DNA of 64,000 nucleotides from Halalkalibacter sp. APA_J-10(15) (GTDB lineage Bacteria; Bacillota; Bacilli; Bacillales; Bacillaceae_D), in assembly GCF_023017105.1 (NCBI RefSeq), contig NZ_JALKEV010000002.1:124001-188000 (forward strand). Reading direction: 5' to 3'. A program made the translations under genes and the position numbers. This document shows positions 54,223 through 63,900 of the stretch, piece after piece. The notes beneath the pieces were generated by a model. That model worked only from the letters and a program-made list of their open reading frames with translations. It ran no database searches and had not been told where the DNA came from. The number at the start of each line of letters is the position of its first letter. Position 1 is the first letter of the stretch.

Positions 54223-55125
54223 TCATTGGTGCAATTCTCCACTTAAACGTCCATGTTCACCATCTACGTTCTTACATTTGTTCATTACATTGAAAAAAGC
54301 CTCTAAATTAACAGAAAGCCATTTATCCCTATGGACAGCACTATAAATCGCAAGAGGGGTATTATCAAGATTCGTTTGTATCTCCACAAGCTCCCCACTG
54401 TTCATTTCTTCTTCCACCGTAAAGTCTGGAAGAATTGCTTTTCCTAAACCAGACAGTACACACTTTTTAATTGCTTCAATGCCAGGTAATTCAATCTTTC
54501 TCATTGACACTTGTTCCATCGTTTTGACATATTCGTCAATTATCGAACGCCAGCTACAAGCATTTTCCGTTACAAGCATCGTATGTTGATGAAAATGATT
54601 TTTATACTTTGTCGATTGAATGAGTGATAATCTAGTATCCTCCATTTTAGTGATGGTCAATTCATTCGTAGTCCAACCGGCTGTTTCTACTAGAATAGCC
54701 ACGTCTATTTCGCCCTTCCGTAGCTGATCTGTTAAATTCTCATACTTAATCGATTTAACGGTTAATTGGACATTAGGATAATGCTCCGTGAAGTTCATAA
54801 TGATTGTTGGGATCCAATAAATCATTAACGATTCACTAACACCGATTGTGAGCTCTCCTGAAGGTTCATCCGATTCTTTAATCATTTCTTTTGATTTAGT
54901 GTATAAGGTAATGATATCCAACGCATAAGGGAGAAAACGCCGGCCAGTTTGTGTCAATGTTACTTTTTTACCTAATCGATCAAAAAGCGGATAGCCCAAT
55001 TCGGTTTCTAACTCTTTAATATGAGCTGTAATGGATGATTGGGCATAACCTAATTCTTGAGCAGCCTTGTTAAATCCCCCTAAATCAACAATTGTTCTAA
55101 ACGTAATAAGATGACGAAGCTCCAT
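54223..55125 (-). CDS. LysR-family regulator
   Basis: A 300-residue regulator with helix-turn-helix GGFNKAAQELGYAQSSITAH and an effector domain starting GELTIGVSESLMIYWIPTII. The ATG at 55125 follows ATAGGAGG; a longer frame to 55173 has no such site. It is divergent from a flavodoxin-fold oxidoreductase gene with about 120 bp of shared AT-rich DNA, so that gene is its likely target. An electrophile or quinone signal is plausible. Confidence 0.92.
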   Translation of the reverse strand: MELRHLITFRTIVDLGGFNKAAQELGYAQSSITAHIKELETELGYPLFDRLGKKVTLTQTGRRFLPYALDIITLYTKSKEMIKESDEPSGELTIGVSESLMIYWIPTIIMNFTEHYPNVQLTVKSIKYENLTDQLRKGEIDVAILVETAGWTTNELTITKMEDTRLSLIQSTKYKNHFHQHTMLVTENACSWRSIIDEYVKTMEQVSMRKIELPGIEAIKKCVLSGLGKAILPDFTVEEEMNSGELVEIQTNLDNTPLAIYSAVHRDKWLSVNLEAFFNVMNKCKNVDGEHGRLSGELHQ

Positions 55126-55245
55126 TTCAATCCTCCTATCATTTTTAATGAATTTATATATCATAATTATCAATTTTACTGAATTATAATCCTATTATAT
55201 ACTGAATCTATACAATATTCCAAAGAGAAAAGAAAGAGGTGCATG

Positions 55246-55818
55246 ATGAAAGTATTAACCGTCGTTACCCACCCAAGATCAGACTCATTAACTTTTGAAG
55301 TAGCTCATTCATTTATTAAAGGGCTAAAAGAAGCAGGTCATGAAACGGAATTATTCGATCTTTACCGAAGTGGCTTTGACCCAGTACTATGGGAGGAGGA
55401 TGAGCCGGATTGGAAAGCAACTGAACAAAGCTATTCTCCTGAGGTTGAATCAGAAATGAAAAAGTTAAATGAATTCGATGCATTAGCATTTATCTTTCCG
55501 CTCTGGTGGTGGAGTATGCCAGCTATGATGAAGGGCTATATCGATCGTGTCTGGAATTACGGATTTGCATACGGGCCAGGCAAGCTTCAACATAGTCATG
55601 TTTTGTGGCTTAGTCTAGCAGGGGCTCCAATTGAACGTTTTGAAAAAAGAAAATACGATCACATGATCACTCACTACTTTAATGTCGGTTTAGCTGATTA
55701 CTGTGGCATTCCTCATTCAACCTTTGAGCTTTTTTACGATACTGTCAATGTTAAATCAGGTTATGTAAAAACCTGGTTAAATAGAGCTTATGAGCTTGGT
55801 TACCATTATGGAAAATAG
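55246..55818 (+). CDS. NAD(P)H:quinone oxidoreductase, flavodoxin fold
   Basis: A 190-residue flavoprotein of the NQO1/KefF/MdaB group that reduces quinones by two electrons. MKVLTVVTHPRSDSLTFEVA is the FMN or FAD phosphate-binding start, and FPLWWWSMPAMMKGYIDRVW is the diagnostic central motif. AGAGGTG precedes two adjacent ATGs; the second is used. The divergent LysR gene probably regulates it. Confidence 0.93.
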   Translation: MKVLTVVTHPRSDSLTFEVAHSFIKGLKEAGHETELFDLYRSGFDPVLWEEDEPDWKATEQSYSPEVESEMKKLNEFDALAFIFPLWWWSMPAMMKGYIDRVWNYGFAYGPGKLQHSHVLWLSLAGAPIERFEKRKYDHMITHYFNVGLADYCGIPHSTFELFYDTVNVKSGYVKTWLNRAYELGYHYGK

Positions 55819-55956
55819 ATATCATGAATGAATCGAGATGAATACTCTTATATTCATTAATGATCACTGGAGAAAATTGAATCACCATTCGAATTTTCTT
55901 TGACTTGACTACAACTCTTATGTCCCTACCTCAACACTTTCAATTTTGCTTTCTAT

Positions 55957-56013
55957 TTGACTTTGAAACGTAATCCTATCATAATTTAAATCGTAATAAT
56001 TACGATTTAAATT
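55957..56013 (+). promoter_or_regulatory. Promoter with perfect 31-bp palindromic operator
   Basis: TTGACT (55957-55962), 17 nt, CATAAT (55980-55985). AATTTAAATCGTAAT (55983-55997) and its exact complement (55999-56013) surround one central base, covering the -10 and expected start site and ending next to AAGGAGG. This is a classic repressor position. Confidence 0.72.
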
Positions 56014-56024
56014 AAGGAGGAACT

Positions 56025-56816
56025 ATGACAAATCAAATACACCCTTTTCAATTAGGCGCTTTCAAGTTAATGGCTATATCAGATGGTGCTTTTCCTGTTA
56101 CAAGAGATTTTTTCTTTGCGGAAACACCAGATGAACTTATTCAACATATTCCAACTCAGTTTAGAGCCCCTTTAAACTTTTTATTGATTGACTCTGGAGA
56201 TAAGAAGGTATTAGTTGATACGGGACTTGGATATGAACATTCTCCAACAGCAGGTAAACTGCTCTCCAATTTAAAAGCAGCAGGAATTGACCCAGAGGAT
56301 ATCCAAACCGTCATCATCACGCACGCCCATCTAGATCATACTGGCGGTATGCTAACGAATGGAAAACCAACTTTCCCCCACGCACAATATATTATGCACA
56401 AAGAAGAATGGGATGTATGGACAAGCCAGCCAGATTCTAATGAATATAAGCAATTACTCCCTCTTAAGAATCAAATTAAACTGTTAACAGAAAACAAAGA
56501 GATCCTTCCTGGCATCCGTCTTATTCATACACCTGGACATACAGCAGGTCACCTGTCTCTTTCTATTTTTTCAGAAGGGGAACACCTAATGCTCGCTTCC
56601 GATATTCTTAATTACCCAACAACGCTAGAGCATCTGCCTTCCCATATTCGGGCAGAGCAAACACCGACACAAGCATTGGAAACTCGGAAAAAGTTCTTAG
56701 AAGAGGCATCATCCAAATCAGCACTTCTATTTGTTTGTCACTATCCTTTCCCAGGGTTAGGGCGAATCGAACGAACTAATAAAGGCTGGAAATGGATTCC
56801 TGTATTAGTGCAATAA
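56025..56816 (+). CDS. Metallo-beta-lactamase-fold hydrolase (lactonase-like)
   Basis: A 263-residue MBL-fold enzyme with the dinuclear metal motif THAHLDHTGG, later ligands in HTPGHTAGHLSL and LMLASDILN, and a final His in LLFVCHYPFPG. The arrangement resembles N-acyl homoserine lactonases and related quorum-quenching enzymes such as YtnP, though the substrate is not deducible. AAGGAGG precedes the ATG. It is controlled by a strongly palindromic operator and terminated separately, so it forms a single-gene inducible unit whose repressor is not adjacent. Confidence 0.9.
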   Translation: MTNQIHPFQLGAFKLMAISDGAFPVTRDFFFAETPDELIQHIPTQFRAPLNFLLIDSGDKKVLVDTGLGYEHSPTAGKLLSNLKAAGIDPEDIQTVIITHAHLDHTGGMLTNGKPTFPHAQYIMHKEEWDVWTSQPDSNEYKQLLPLKNQIKLLTENKEILPGIRLIHTPGHTAGHLSLSIFSEGEHLMLASDILNYPTTLEHLPSHIRAEQTPTQALETRKKFLEEASSKSALLFVCHYPFPGLGRIERTNKGWKWIPVLVQ

Positions 56817-56858
56817 TCGGTACTTATTTCTTGTTGAACTATAACATTAAATGAAAAT

Positions 56859-56898
56859 TCATCCCTTGATAACTTTCTAATCAGGGGGTGATTTTTTT
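56859..56898 (+). terminator. Terminator of the MBL-fold gene
   Basis: TCATCCCTTGAT pairs with ATCAGGGGGTGA (one mismatch), and seven T residues follow. Confidence 0.85.
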
Positions 56899-56919
56899 AG
56901 TCTAAGTTAATATTGATCC

Positions 56920-56950
56920 TTGACTATAGGGTTACTCCATACCTTAGAGT
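56920..56950 (+). promoter_or_regulatory. MerR-type promoter of the MATE-MerR operon
   Basis: TTGACT (56920-56925) and TAGAGT (56945-56950) are 19 nt apart, the overlong spacing that MerR activators correct, with an imperfect dyad (TAGGGTTA ... TACCTTA) in the spacer. This resembles my recollection of the BmrR promoter. Confidence 0.55.
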
Positions 56951-56986
56951 GTATATGTTAATAGTATCTAATAGGAGATGACCATT

Positions 56987-58330
56987 ATGTCTATTTCAAA
57001 AGGAATCGAACAAGAATTTACCATGAAATCGTTACTAGAATATGCTGCTCCTACCATTGGAGTAATGGTATTTGTTGCGATTTATACAATGGTTGACGGT
57101 ATTTTTGTAGCACGTTATGTGAATGAAACAGCATTATCTGCAGTAAATTTATTCATGCCAATTTATACTTTACTATTTGCCATTGCGTTAATGCTCGGTA
57201 CAGGAGGAAGTGCCATTGTTGCTAAGAAACTTGGGGAAAAGAACATCCTTGAAGCGAGAAGTAACTTTACATTTCTCCTAATATGCGGAGCAGCTATCGG
57301 CCTATTCATTATGTTGTTAGGATTATCCTTTCTTCAACCAATATTAAAATGGTTTGGAGCAGAAGCAAATGAGCAACTCTTTGAATACACACACACATAT
57401 GGAAAAATCATTTTAGCCGTCAGCCCATTGATAATCATTCAAATGATGTTCGAAAATTTCTTTGTGACCGCTGGAAAACCGAAATTAAGTCTAGCCATTA
57501 CCGTTGCAGGAGGAAGTTTAAACATTATTTTAGATTACGTATTTATCGTTAAGATGAACATGGGAATACAAGGAGCTGCTGTTGCAACAGCAATAGGAAT
57601 TGCCGTCCCAGCCATTATTGGAATCGTCTATTTTCTATTTGCAAAAAATAATCAACTTCACTTTTCTAGTCCTAAAGCGCATTGGAAGGTATTGATACAA
57701 AGCTGTATCAATGGTTCGTCTGAATTGGTAACAAACCTCTCCACTTCAGTTATCATTTTTGTCTTTAACCTCTTAATGCTATCGTACTTAGGAGTCGATG
57801 GAGTTGCAGCTGTTACCATCATGCTTTATGTCATGATGTTTTTAACTCCTGTTTTTATGGGATACTCCGTTGGTATTGCACCAATCATAAGCTATCATTA
57901 TGGCAGTAAAAATACAACTCAGCTTAAACGTATCGTTAAAAGTAGCCTCCTAATTATTAGTATAGCCTCAATCATGGTATTTGGTTTATCCTTTCTCATT
58001 GGACCAATTCTTATTCAATTCATGGTCGAGAAAGGTAGTAATGTTTATAACATTGCTAGAGACGGGTTTCGTATTTTTTGCATCAGCTTTTTATTCATGG
58101 GAACTAATATCTTCAGTTCAATGTTATTCACTGCACTTTCAAATGGGAAGGTTTCAGCTATTATTTCATTGCTTAGAACATTCGTATTCGTACTAATTGC
58201 ATTATTCGTGCTCCCATTAGTTATCGGTGTTAACGGAATTTGGATCGCTATACCGTTAGCAGAATTTCTATCTATTATTGTTTGTACCATCTTTTTATTA
58301 AGAAATAGAAAAGTGTATGATTATTTCTAA
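56987..58330 (+). CDS. MATE-family multidrug efflux transporter (MepA-like)
   Basis: A 447-residue MATE exporter with twelve helices in two halves (start EYAAPTIGVMVFVAIYTMVD, then GTGGSAIVAKKLGEKN; second half INGSSELVTNLSTSVIIFVF). The ATG at 56987 follows TAGGAG; an ATG three codons earlier touches it. A MerR gene follows 12 bp downstream and a MerR-type promoter precedes it, so the pump and its sensor form a self-regulated operon, probably induced by the pumped compounds. Confidence 0.93.
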   Translation: MSISKGIEQEFTMKSLLEYAAPTIGVMVFVAIYTMVDGIFVARYVNETALSAVNLFMPIYTLLFAIALMLGTGGSAIVAKKLGEKNILEARSNFTFLLICGAAIGLFIMLLGLSFLQPILKWFGAEANEQLFEYTHTYGKIILAVSPLIIIQMMFENFFVTAGKPKLSLAITVAGGSLNIILDYVFIVKMNMGIQGAAVATAIGIAVPAIIGIVYFLFAKNNQLHFSSPKAHWKVLIQSCINGSSELVTNLSTSVIIFVFNLLMLSYLGVDGVAAVTIMLYVMMFLTPVFMGYSVGIAPIISYHYGSKNTTQLKRIVKSSLLIISIASIMVFGLSFLIGPILIQFMVEKGSNVYNIARDGFRIFCISFLFMGTNIFSSMLFTALSNGKVSAIISLLRTFVFVLIALFVLPLVIGVNGIWIAIPLAEFLSIIVCTIFLLRNRKVYDYF

Positions 58331-58342
58331 AGCACTATTTAA

Positions 58343-59173
58343 ATGAAAGGAATGATGAACATCAACCCCCAAGTCAACTTAACGACTGGTCAATTTGCAA
58401 AATTAATGGAGATTAGTAAAGATACTTTGTTTCATTATGATAAGGTTGGAATATTTTCACCAGACATGATTGCTTCTAACGGCTACCGTTACTATTCCAT
58501 TTATCAAGTAGACGTGTTCCATGTCATCTCGTTATTAAAGGAATTAGATATGCCTTTAAAGGATATTAAAACATTTCTTGATAATCGATCACCTGAAAGG
58601 CTTATTCAATTACTTGAAAGAGAAGAAAAGACTCTTACAGCGAAAATCCATCGTCTCGAAAAGATGAAAAAAATGGTATCAGAAAAAATAAACGTAACAA
58701 AAGAAGCACTGGAGATAACTCCTACAAGCATTCATGTTGAATACAATGATCAAATGTATTTAGTCATTACCGATTCAAAGCCTGTTACAAGTGACAAAAA
58801 CATTTATGAATCCCTCCTTAACCACCACAAGTATTTAACTGAACATAACATCGACGAAGCGGCTAATGAAGGTTGGATGATAGGTGTCAAGAAGGTTTTA
58901 AGTGGAGATAATTTGCTGTATGACTATCTTTATACAAGAGTAAATGATTCAAAATACGCTAATCACTTAATAGAGAAAGGAATCTATTTAGTTGCTTACC
59001 ATGATAAGGGATATCTCACCATCGAACAAGCTTACAGTCGATTAATTCAATATGCTCAAGATCACAACTTAGTGTTAAAAGGATACTTTTACGAGGATAT
59101 ATTACTCGGCGAATTAGCTGTAAAAGGGTTTGAAAAATATGTCATTAAGCTTTCGGTGCAAATTCAAGATTAA
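58343..59173 (+). CDS. MerR-family regulator with GyrI-like effector domain
   Basis: A 276-residue BmrR-like regulator: the MerR helix-turn-helix (LTTGQFAKLMEISKDTLFHY, DKVGIFSPD, SNGYRYYSIYQV), a coiled-coil linker (about 85-125), and a C-terminal ligand-binding domain of about 140 residues. Located 12 bp after the MATE gene, it probably senses cationic or lipophilic drugs and activates the shared promoter at 56920-56950. The start is uncertain by up to four codons because ATG codons crowd the GAAAGGA site. Confidence 0.92.
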   Translation: MKGMMNINPQVNLTTGQFAKLMEISKDTLFHYDKVGIFSPDMIASNGYRYYSIYQVDVFHVISLLKELDMPLKDIKTFLDNRSPERLIQLLEREEKTLTAKIHRLEKMKKMVSEKINVTKEALEITPTSIHVEYNDQMYLVITDSKPVTSDKNIYESLLNHHKYLTEHNIDEAANEGWMIGVKKVLSGDNLLYDYLYTRVNDSKYANHLIEKGIYLVAYHDKGYLTIEQAYSRLIQYAQDHNLVLKGYFYEDILLGELAVKGFEKYVIKLSVQIQD

Positions 59174-59377
59174 TTCGACATACTGAGACGCTCTTTTGTC
59201 ACTTGCTTCCATCAATGAATGGAGGATTTTAGGACCGGCTGATCTTTATATTAACATCACTCGATATTGCCTTTTCTTCTATTCAAGTTTCTGACACGTA
59301 TCCCATCCACTAACCCTTTATAAATTCGTTTTTTTTAAAGTTACTCTGTCAATAGCATGTTATATTGTAAAATCTAC

Positions 59378-59408
59378 TTGAAAGTGACGTAGCGTCATTT
59401 TGTATAAT
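59378..59408 (+). promoter_or_regulatory. MerR-type promoter with GTGACGTAGCGTCAT dyad
   Basis: TTGAAA (59378-59383) and TATAAT (59403-59408) are separated by exactly 19 nt, with TGACG-TAG-CGTCA dyad symmetry in the spacer. This is the hallmark of MerR-activated promoters and predicts autoregulation. Confidence 0.75.
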
Positions 59409-59444
59409 GTAATATTGAAGCATACAGACATGGGGAGGATGCCA

Positions 59445-60197
59445 ATGATTTCGATAAAAGAGGTAGTCAAGCAAACAGGTGTGACAGTCCGCACATTACG
59501 CCATTATGATCACATTGGCTTACTGAAGCCAGCTGGAAAAACGGAAGGAGGACATCGATTATATGGTGTTAATGAAATAAAACGGCTGCAGCAAATCCAA
59601 TTTTTAAAGACACTTCGGTTCACGTTACAGGAAATCCAAGACATGTTAGCAGGAGAACAACAGGATTGGTACAGCAGTCTTCAAAATCAACTAACGTTTG
59701 TTTTAGAAGAAAAAGCAAAGCTAAATCAAATGGCTCAATTACTTCGTGGCTTAATGAATGAATACACTTTAGAAGGAAAAAACGACCTCCTTCATATTCA
59801 AAAGCTCATCAAAATGTATGAAGGTGTTAAGGACGAGCAGAAAACTTTTCTACATGAATCATTCAATCAAAATGAAAGAGAGCTATTAGACCTCCTACCA
59901 AACGTTAATAGTGGCGATCCTGATACATTAGAATGGATCTCTTTACTCGCTCAAATCAAAAGACATATGTCAAAAGGTATTGGAGCCATTGAAGTTCAGC
60001 GGATCATTCGCAGAATGGAGGAAAAAGAAAAGGAGCAATTTGGTGGTGACGAAGCCTTTGCTGAAAAGGTATGGGAAATTAGAAGATCAGAGGAGCAATC
60101 AAAACAAGCAGGGTTTTATCCGATCGAGCCAGAAGTGCTTACATTTATTGAAGACGCTACGAATTATTATTTGAAACAGCAGAAGTCATTATGTTAA
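59445..60197 (+). CDS. MerR-family regulator (Mta/TipA-like)
   Basis: A 250-residue regulator with N-terminal MerR domain (KEVVKQTGVTVRTLRHYDHI, GLLKPAGKTEGGHRLYG), a long coiled-coil dimerisation helix (about 75-125) and a C-terminal helical domain reminiscent of TipAS. The ATG at 59445 follows GGGGAGG at 6 nt. Its promoter has the 19-nt MerR spacing with a perfect dyad, so it should activate itself and the membrane protein gene 20 bp downstream. The inducing ligand is unknown. Confidence 0.9.
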   Translation: MISIKEVVKQTGVTVRTLRHYDHIGLLKPAGKTEGGHRLYGVNEIKRLQQIQFLKTLRFTLQEIQDMLAGEQQDWYSSLQNQLTFVLEEKAKLNQMAQLLRGLMNEYTLEGKNDLLHIQKLIKMYEGVKDEQKTFLHESFNQNERELLDLLPNVNSGDPDTLEWISLLAQIKRHMSKGIGAIEVQRIIRRMEEKEKEQFGGDEAFAEKVWEIRRSEEQSKQAGFYPIEPEVLTFIEDATNYYLKQQKSLC

Positions 60198-60217
60198 GTC
60201 GTTACAGAGGTGATTAG

Positions 60218-60859
60218 ATGGATTTTTTAATAGAGTTTCAATGGGAGTTATTTATAGCTGCCGAGGTGCTATCCATTACTTCCCTATTATTATTTGGCTA
60301 TTTTCGCTATTTTCTTGGGCAACCAAGAATTAGCTTGATCTTTATTCTCGGCTTTATTGGCTTTCTCATACTCGAAGTATTGCTTGGTTTGTATATTTAC
60401 GAGCGTACCGGCGAGTTTTCAACGATCCTTCTCGTCATGACTATTTTTGTGATTTACGCTTGTACTTTTGGGATCGCTGACTTCATTAGACTGGATCGGT
60501 GGATGCGCAGAAAAATAGGCCAATTCCGTGGTGTAGAGCTATTATCCAAGAAGGACTATAACATAATCGAACGTAACAAAAATCCCAACTATATTGCAAA
60601 AAAATACCGGATCAGTGCGTTTATTCATCTGATCATCTTTGTTATCGTTCAAGCGATTTTCTGGCATTTAGGAACATCTAGTACGAATGAGATGGTGGAA
60701 TATATTACTGATTTTTCTTGGATTGAAACGGGGTCAGCTGCCAACTCCCCCTACGCAAATGAGACAATGTATGCCATCGGTATCATATGGGGCATTGTCT
60801 TTATTATCGACTTCCTTTATTCGATTTCTTATACCATCTTTCCGAGTAAGAAAGCATAA
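60218..60859 (+). CDS. Membrane protein of unknown function, MerR-linked
   Basis: A 213-residue protein with five predicted helices (about 10-28, 40-58, 68-90, 132-150 and 185-205) and a cytoplasmic segment between helices 3 and 4 (LSKKDYNIIERNKNPNYIAK). I do not recognise the family. It lies 20 bp after the MerR gene in the same operon and ends in a terminator, so it is the probable output of that regulator. AGAGGTGATTAG precedes the ATG. Confidence 0.75.
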   Translation: MDFLIEFQWELFIAAEVLSITSLLLFGYFRYFLGQPRISLIFILGFIGFLILEVLLGLYIYERTGEFSTILLVMTIFVIYACTFGIADFIRLDRWMRRKIGQFRGVELLSKKDYNIIERNKNPNYIAKKYRISAFIHLIIFVIVQAIFWHLGTSSTNEMVEYITDFSWIETGSAANSPYANETMYAIGIIWGIVFIIDFLYSISYTIFPSKKA

Positions 60860-60873
60860 TCCTATAAAAGAAA

Positions 60874-60900
60874 GCCGCCTAAGTATGATTCCTAGGCGGC
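60874..60900. terminator. Bidirectional terminator
   Basis: GCCGCCTA pairs with TAGGCGGC between two convergent genes, with A-rich and T-rich flanks. Confidence 0.75.
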
Positions 60901-60912
60901 ATTTACTATATA

Positions 60913-63900
60913 TTATACGATTCTTCTCTTTGTAGAAACAATCGCCGTGAAGACGATCCCCGCTAATAAAGCAAAAAGTCCGAAGAAAAGAATCGTATAG
61001 TAATTCGTTGCTGTATCTGGAAGACCTTGTCCTCCTGATTTGCTTTCCCCAGTAGTATCATCAGAACCTGAGCCTAGTTGACCTTCCTTATGCTCATTTT
61101 CATCTATAACTGGTTCTTCCTTTTCATCTTCAATATCCTCTAGCTGAGCCTCTAAGCTTTCTATCATTTTTCTCAGGTCTGCAATAGCCTGCTCAAAGCT
61201 AGCTAGTTGATCTCTTAGTTCCTCATCTAATGCTAACAAGCCTGCCATGAGTCTCTCTAACAGTTCAAGCTCCTTTTTCAATTCATCTAATTGCTCTTTT
61301 GTAACATCCTCAAGGCCCGCTAATCTACGCTCTAAGTCATTGATGTAGTCGATCAATTCGTTAATAAACCTTTCCAAATCCTCTAGATCGGGATCAGTTG
61401 GTAGAGTAGGAGGATCTTCTTCAGTTAAGTTAGAGAATCGTAGAACGCCAAACCTTGAAGTATTTTGATAAGATTGACCAGTTGGGTCATTCCAAATCGC
61501 TATACTATCACGAGATCCATCACCATTCTCATCGTTATTCACTTGAATATCAAATCCAATGATCGTTCCTTCTGCTGGATCAATATCTGTTAAGCTAATG
61601 GCTGCTTCCACCACATAACCATCTTCCGTTAGTCTAGTTGCTGTTTCGAATGTGTCAGCATTAGCGTAGCCACCATAGCTTTGCTCATTTTCATAGTTTA
61701 CTCGGAATTGACCATCATCCGCTTGATAGTATTCTGTCTTTGCATTGTTTTGGTCAACGAAAACTTCAATAGAATCCTGCTCCCACACATTAGCACTTTC
61801 TTTACTTAAATAGCTGTCTGTTACATCAGCATAGACATAAAGATTCTCTTCATCCCAAAGTGTGCGAACAACTGCAGTTGACCCTTCTGAACCTTCTACC
61901 CACACGTCAGTAGATAGTTCATTTGCATTCTCCCAAATATCATCAAACTCTGCATTAATTTCTGGTGTACCATAAATCGCTTCAGAAACATTTACTTCAG
62001 GCAATAAAGATAATGTTCCTAACCTTCCACTAGTCTCCTGCTCATGGGTAAGATCATTCCAAGATAAGAAGCTATATGTCTCACCGTCTAAGACACGTAG
62101 ATCAAAGGCTACTTGATCCCCTTCCGTTAATCCATTCGTTAATGGAATCATCGCTTCGACAATATATCCACCATCTATCTCAGAAATAGACACTTCATCA
62201 GTAGAGCCACTTCCTCTAGCAAAAATAGAATGTGACAATTCTTCGCCGTCAACAATGAACACTTCTAACGCATCATCTTCGTGAAGATGCTCGTCACTTA
62301 CTTCAGCCCAAAGATATAAATGATTCTCATCCCATGTTGTTTTGAATGATGCTGATAAAGCTTCTCCTGCTCCAATCGTAACCGGTACAGTTGTTTCCCA
62401 AAGGAGTTCTTTCTCTCCATCAATTTCAGGTGTACCGTAAGTTGAATTCGCTTCCTGTTTCAATTCAGGTAATCGTGATGGGTCGACTAGCGCCCAAAAA
62501 GCTAGCTTCGGTTGTAAATTATGATCAAATACAAACGGAGCATTTTGTCGTGGAATCGGTCTATCCGTTAACCAAGTATGGTCATCTCCAATTCCCCAAA
62601 ACGTTACATTACTAATAGAGTCACTCATTCTAACAAACTCATCAAATAGCTGCTTATACCGTTCAGCTTGAAGAACAAATATCTCTTCAGGAATATCATC
62701 AAATGTCTCATATACTGTCGTATCATCTGTATAGATACTTACATCAAGCTCAGTAATTTGAATATCGAATCCTTCATTCGCAAACAGCTCAATTGAGTCT
62801 GTAATAAGGTTAATATGAGGATTACGTATATTCACATGCGTTTGATGGCCAACACCATCAATTGGAACACCATCTGCAGTTAATTCCATCACAAGATCAA
62901 ATAGAGCATCCCGTTTGGCTGGTTCGTGTGTGTTGTAATCATTAATATACAGTTTGGAGTCATCACCATACTCATCTAGTACCGATTTAGCCGTACGAAA
63001 CGCAGTAGCTATGAAATCTGTTCCCGTTAGTCGGTACCATTCACTCTCTCGCATACCTTCTGGACCATTCGGATTAACAACCTCATTTACTACATCCCAC
63101 GAATCCACTACACCTGGATAGTTCTCCATAATATGTCTGACAACTGTATCCACATGCGTTTCGACACGATCTAATACGAGCTGCTTATTCTCTTCTGTCG
63201 CTTCTAACGGATCACCATTTTCATCTTCATGGAACCAATCTGGTGATTGGCTATGCCATAACAATGTGTGATAACGCAAAGATAAGTCATGATCCTGCGC
63301 ATATTGCATCATTTGATCTAACTGACTAAAATTAAATTCACCTTCTGATGGCTGAATATATGCTGGTTTCATTATATTTTCAGCAACGATGCTATTGTAA
63401 TGATAATCAAGCATTTCTCCGTGTGGCCCTTCCATTTGATACAACTCAATGGCCGCCCCAATTTGGAAATGCTCTTCATAGAATTGATACAAAGAAGGAA
63501 TCACTTCTTCCTCTTCTTCTTGTGGTTCTTCAATGATCGCCCAATAAGCTGGCTTCGCTTGAAGATTATGGTCGAATACAAACGGAGCATTCGTCCGTCC
63601 ACTTACCGGAAAGTCATGTAACCACGTATGGTCATCGCCAATCCCCCAGAATACAACGCTACTTATATGATCCTTTAATCGTCTAAACTCATTAAACAAT
63701 TCCTTATAGCGTTCTGCCTGTGTTTCCAATACTTCAGCTGGAATATTGTCAAATCCATCATAATTTTGGTTATCGTTTGTGTAAATGCTAACATCTAATT
63801 CAGTAATTTCATTATCTAAGCCAAGCTCTGCAAACTTTTCAATGGAATCTGTAATTTCACTCATTGGTGGATATTCAATGTTGATATGTGTTTGATGACC

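Noticed and set aside
62391-63621. Plus-strand frames opposite the xylanase
   Set aside because: They are antisense shadows of the coding sequence with no ribosome binding sites.
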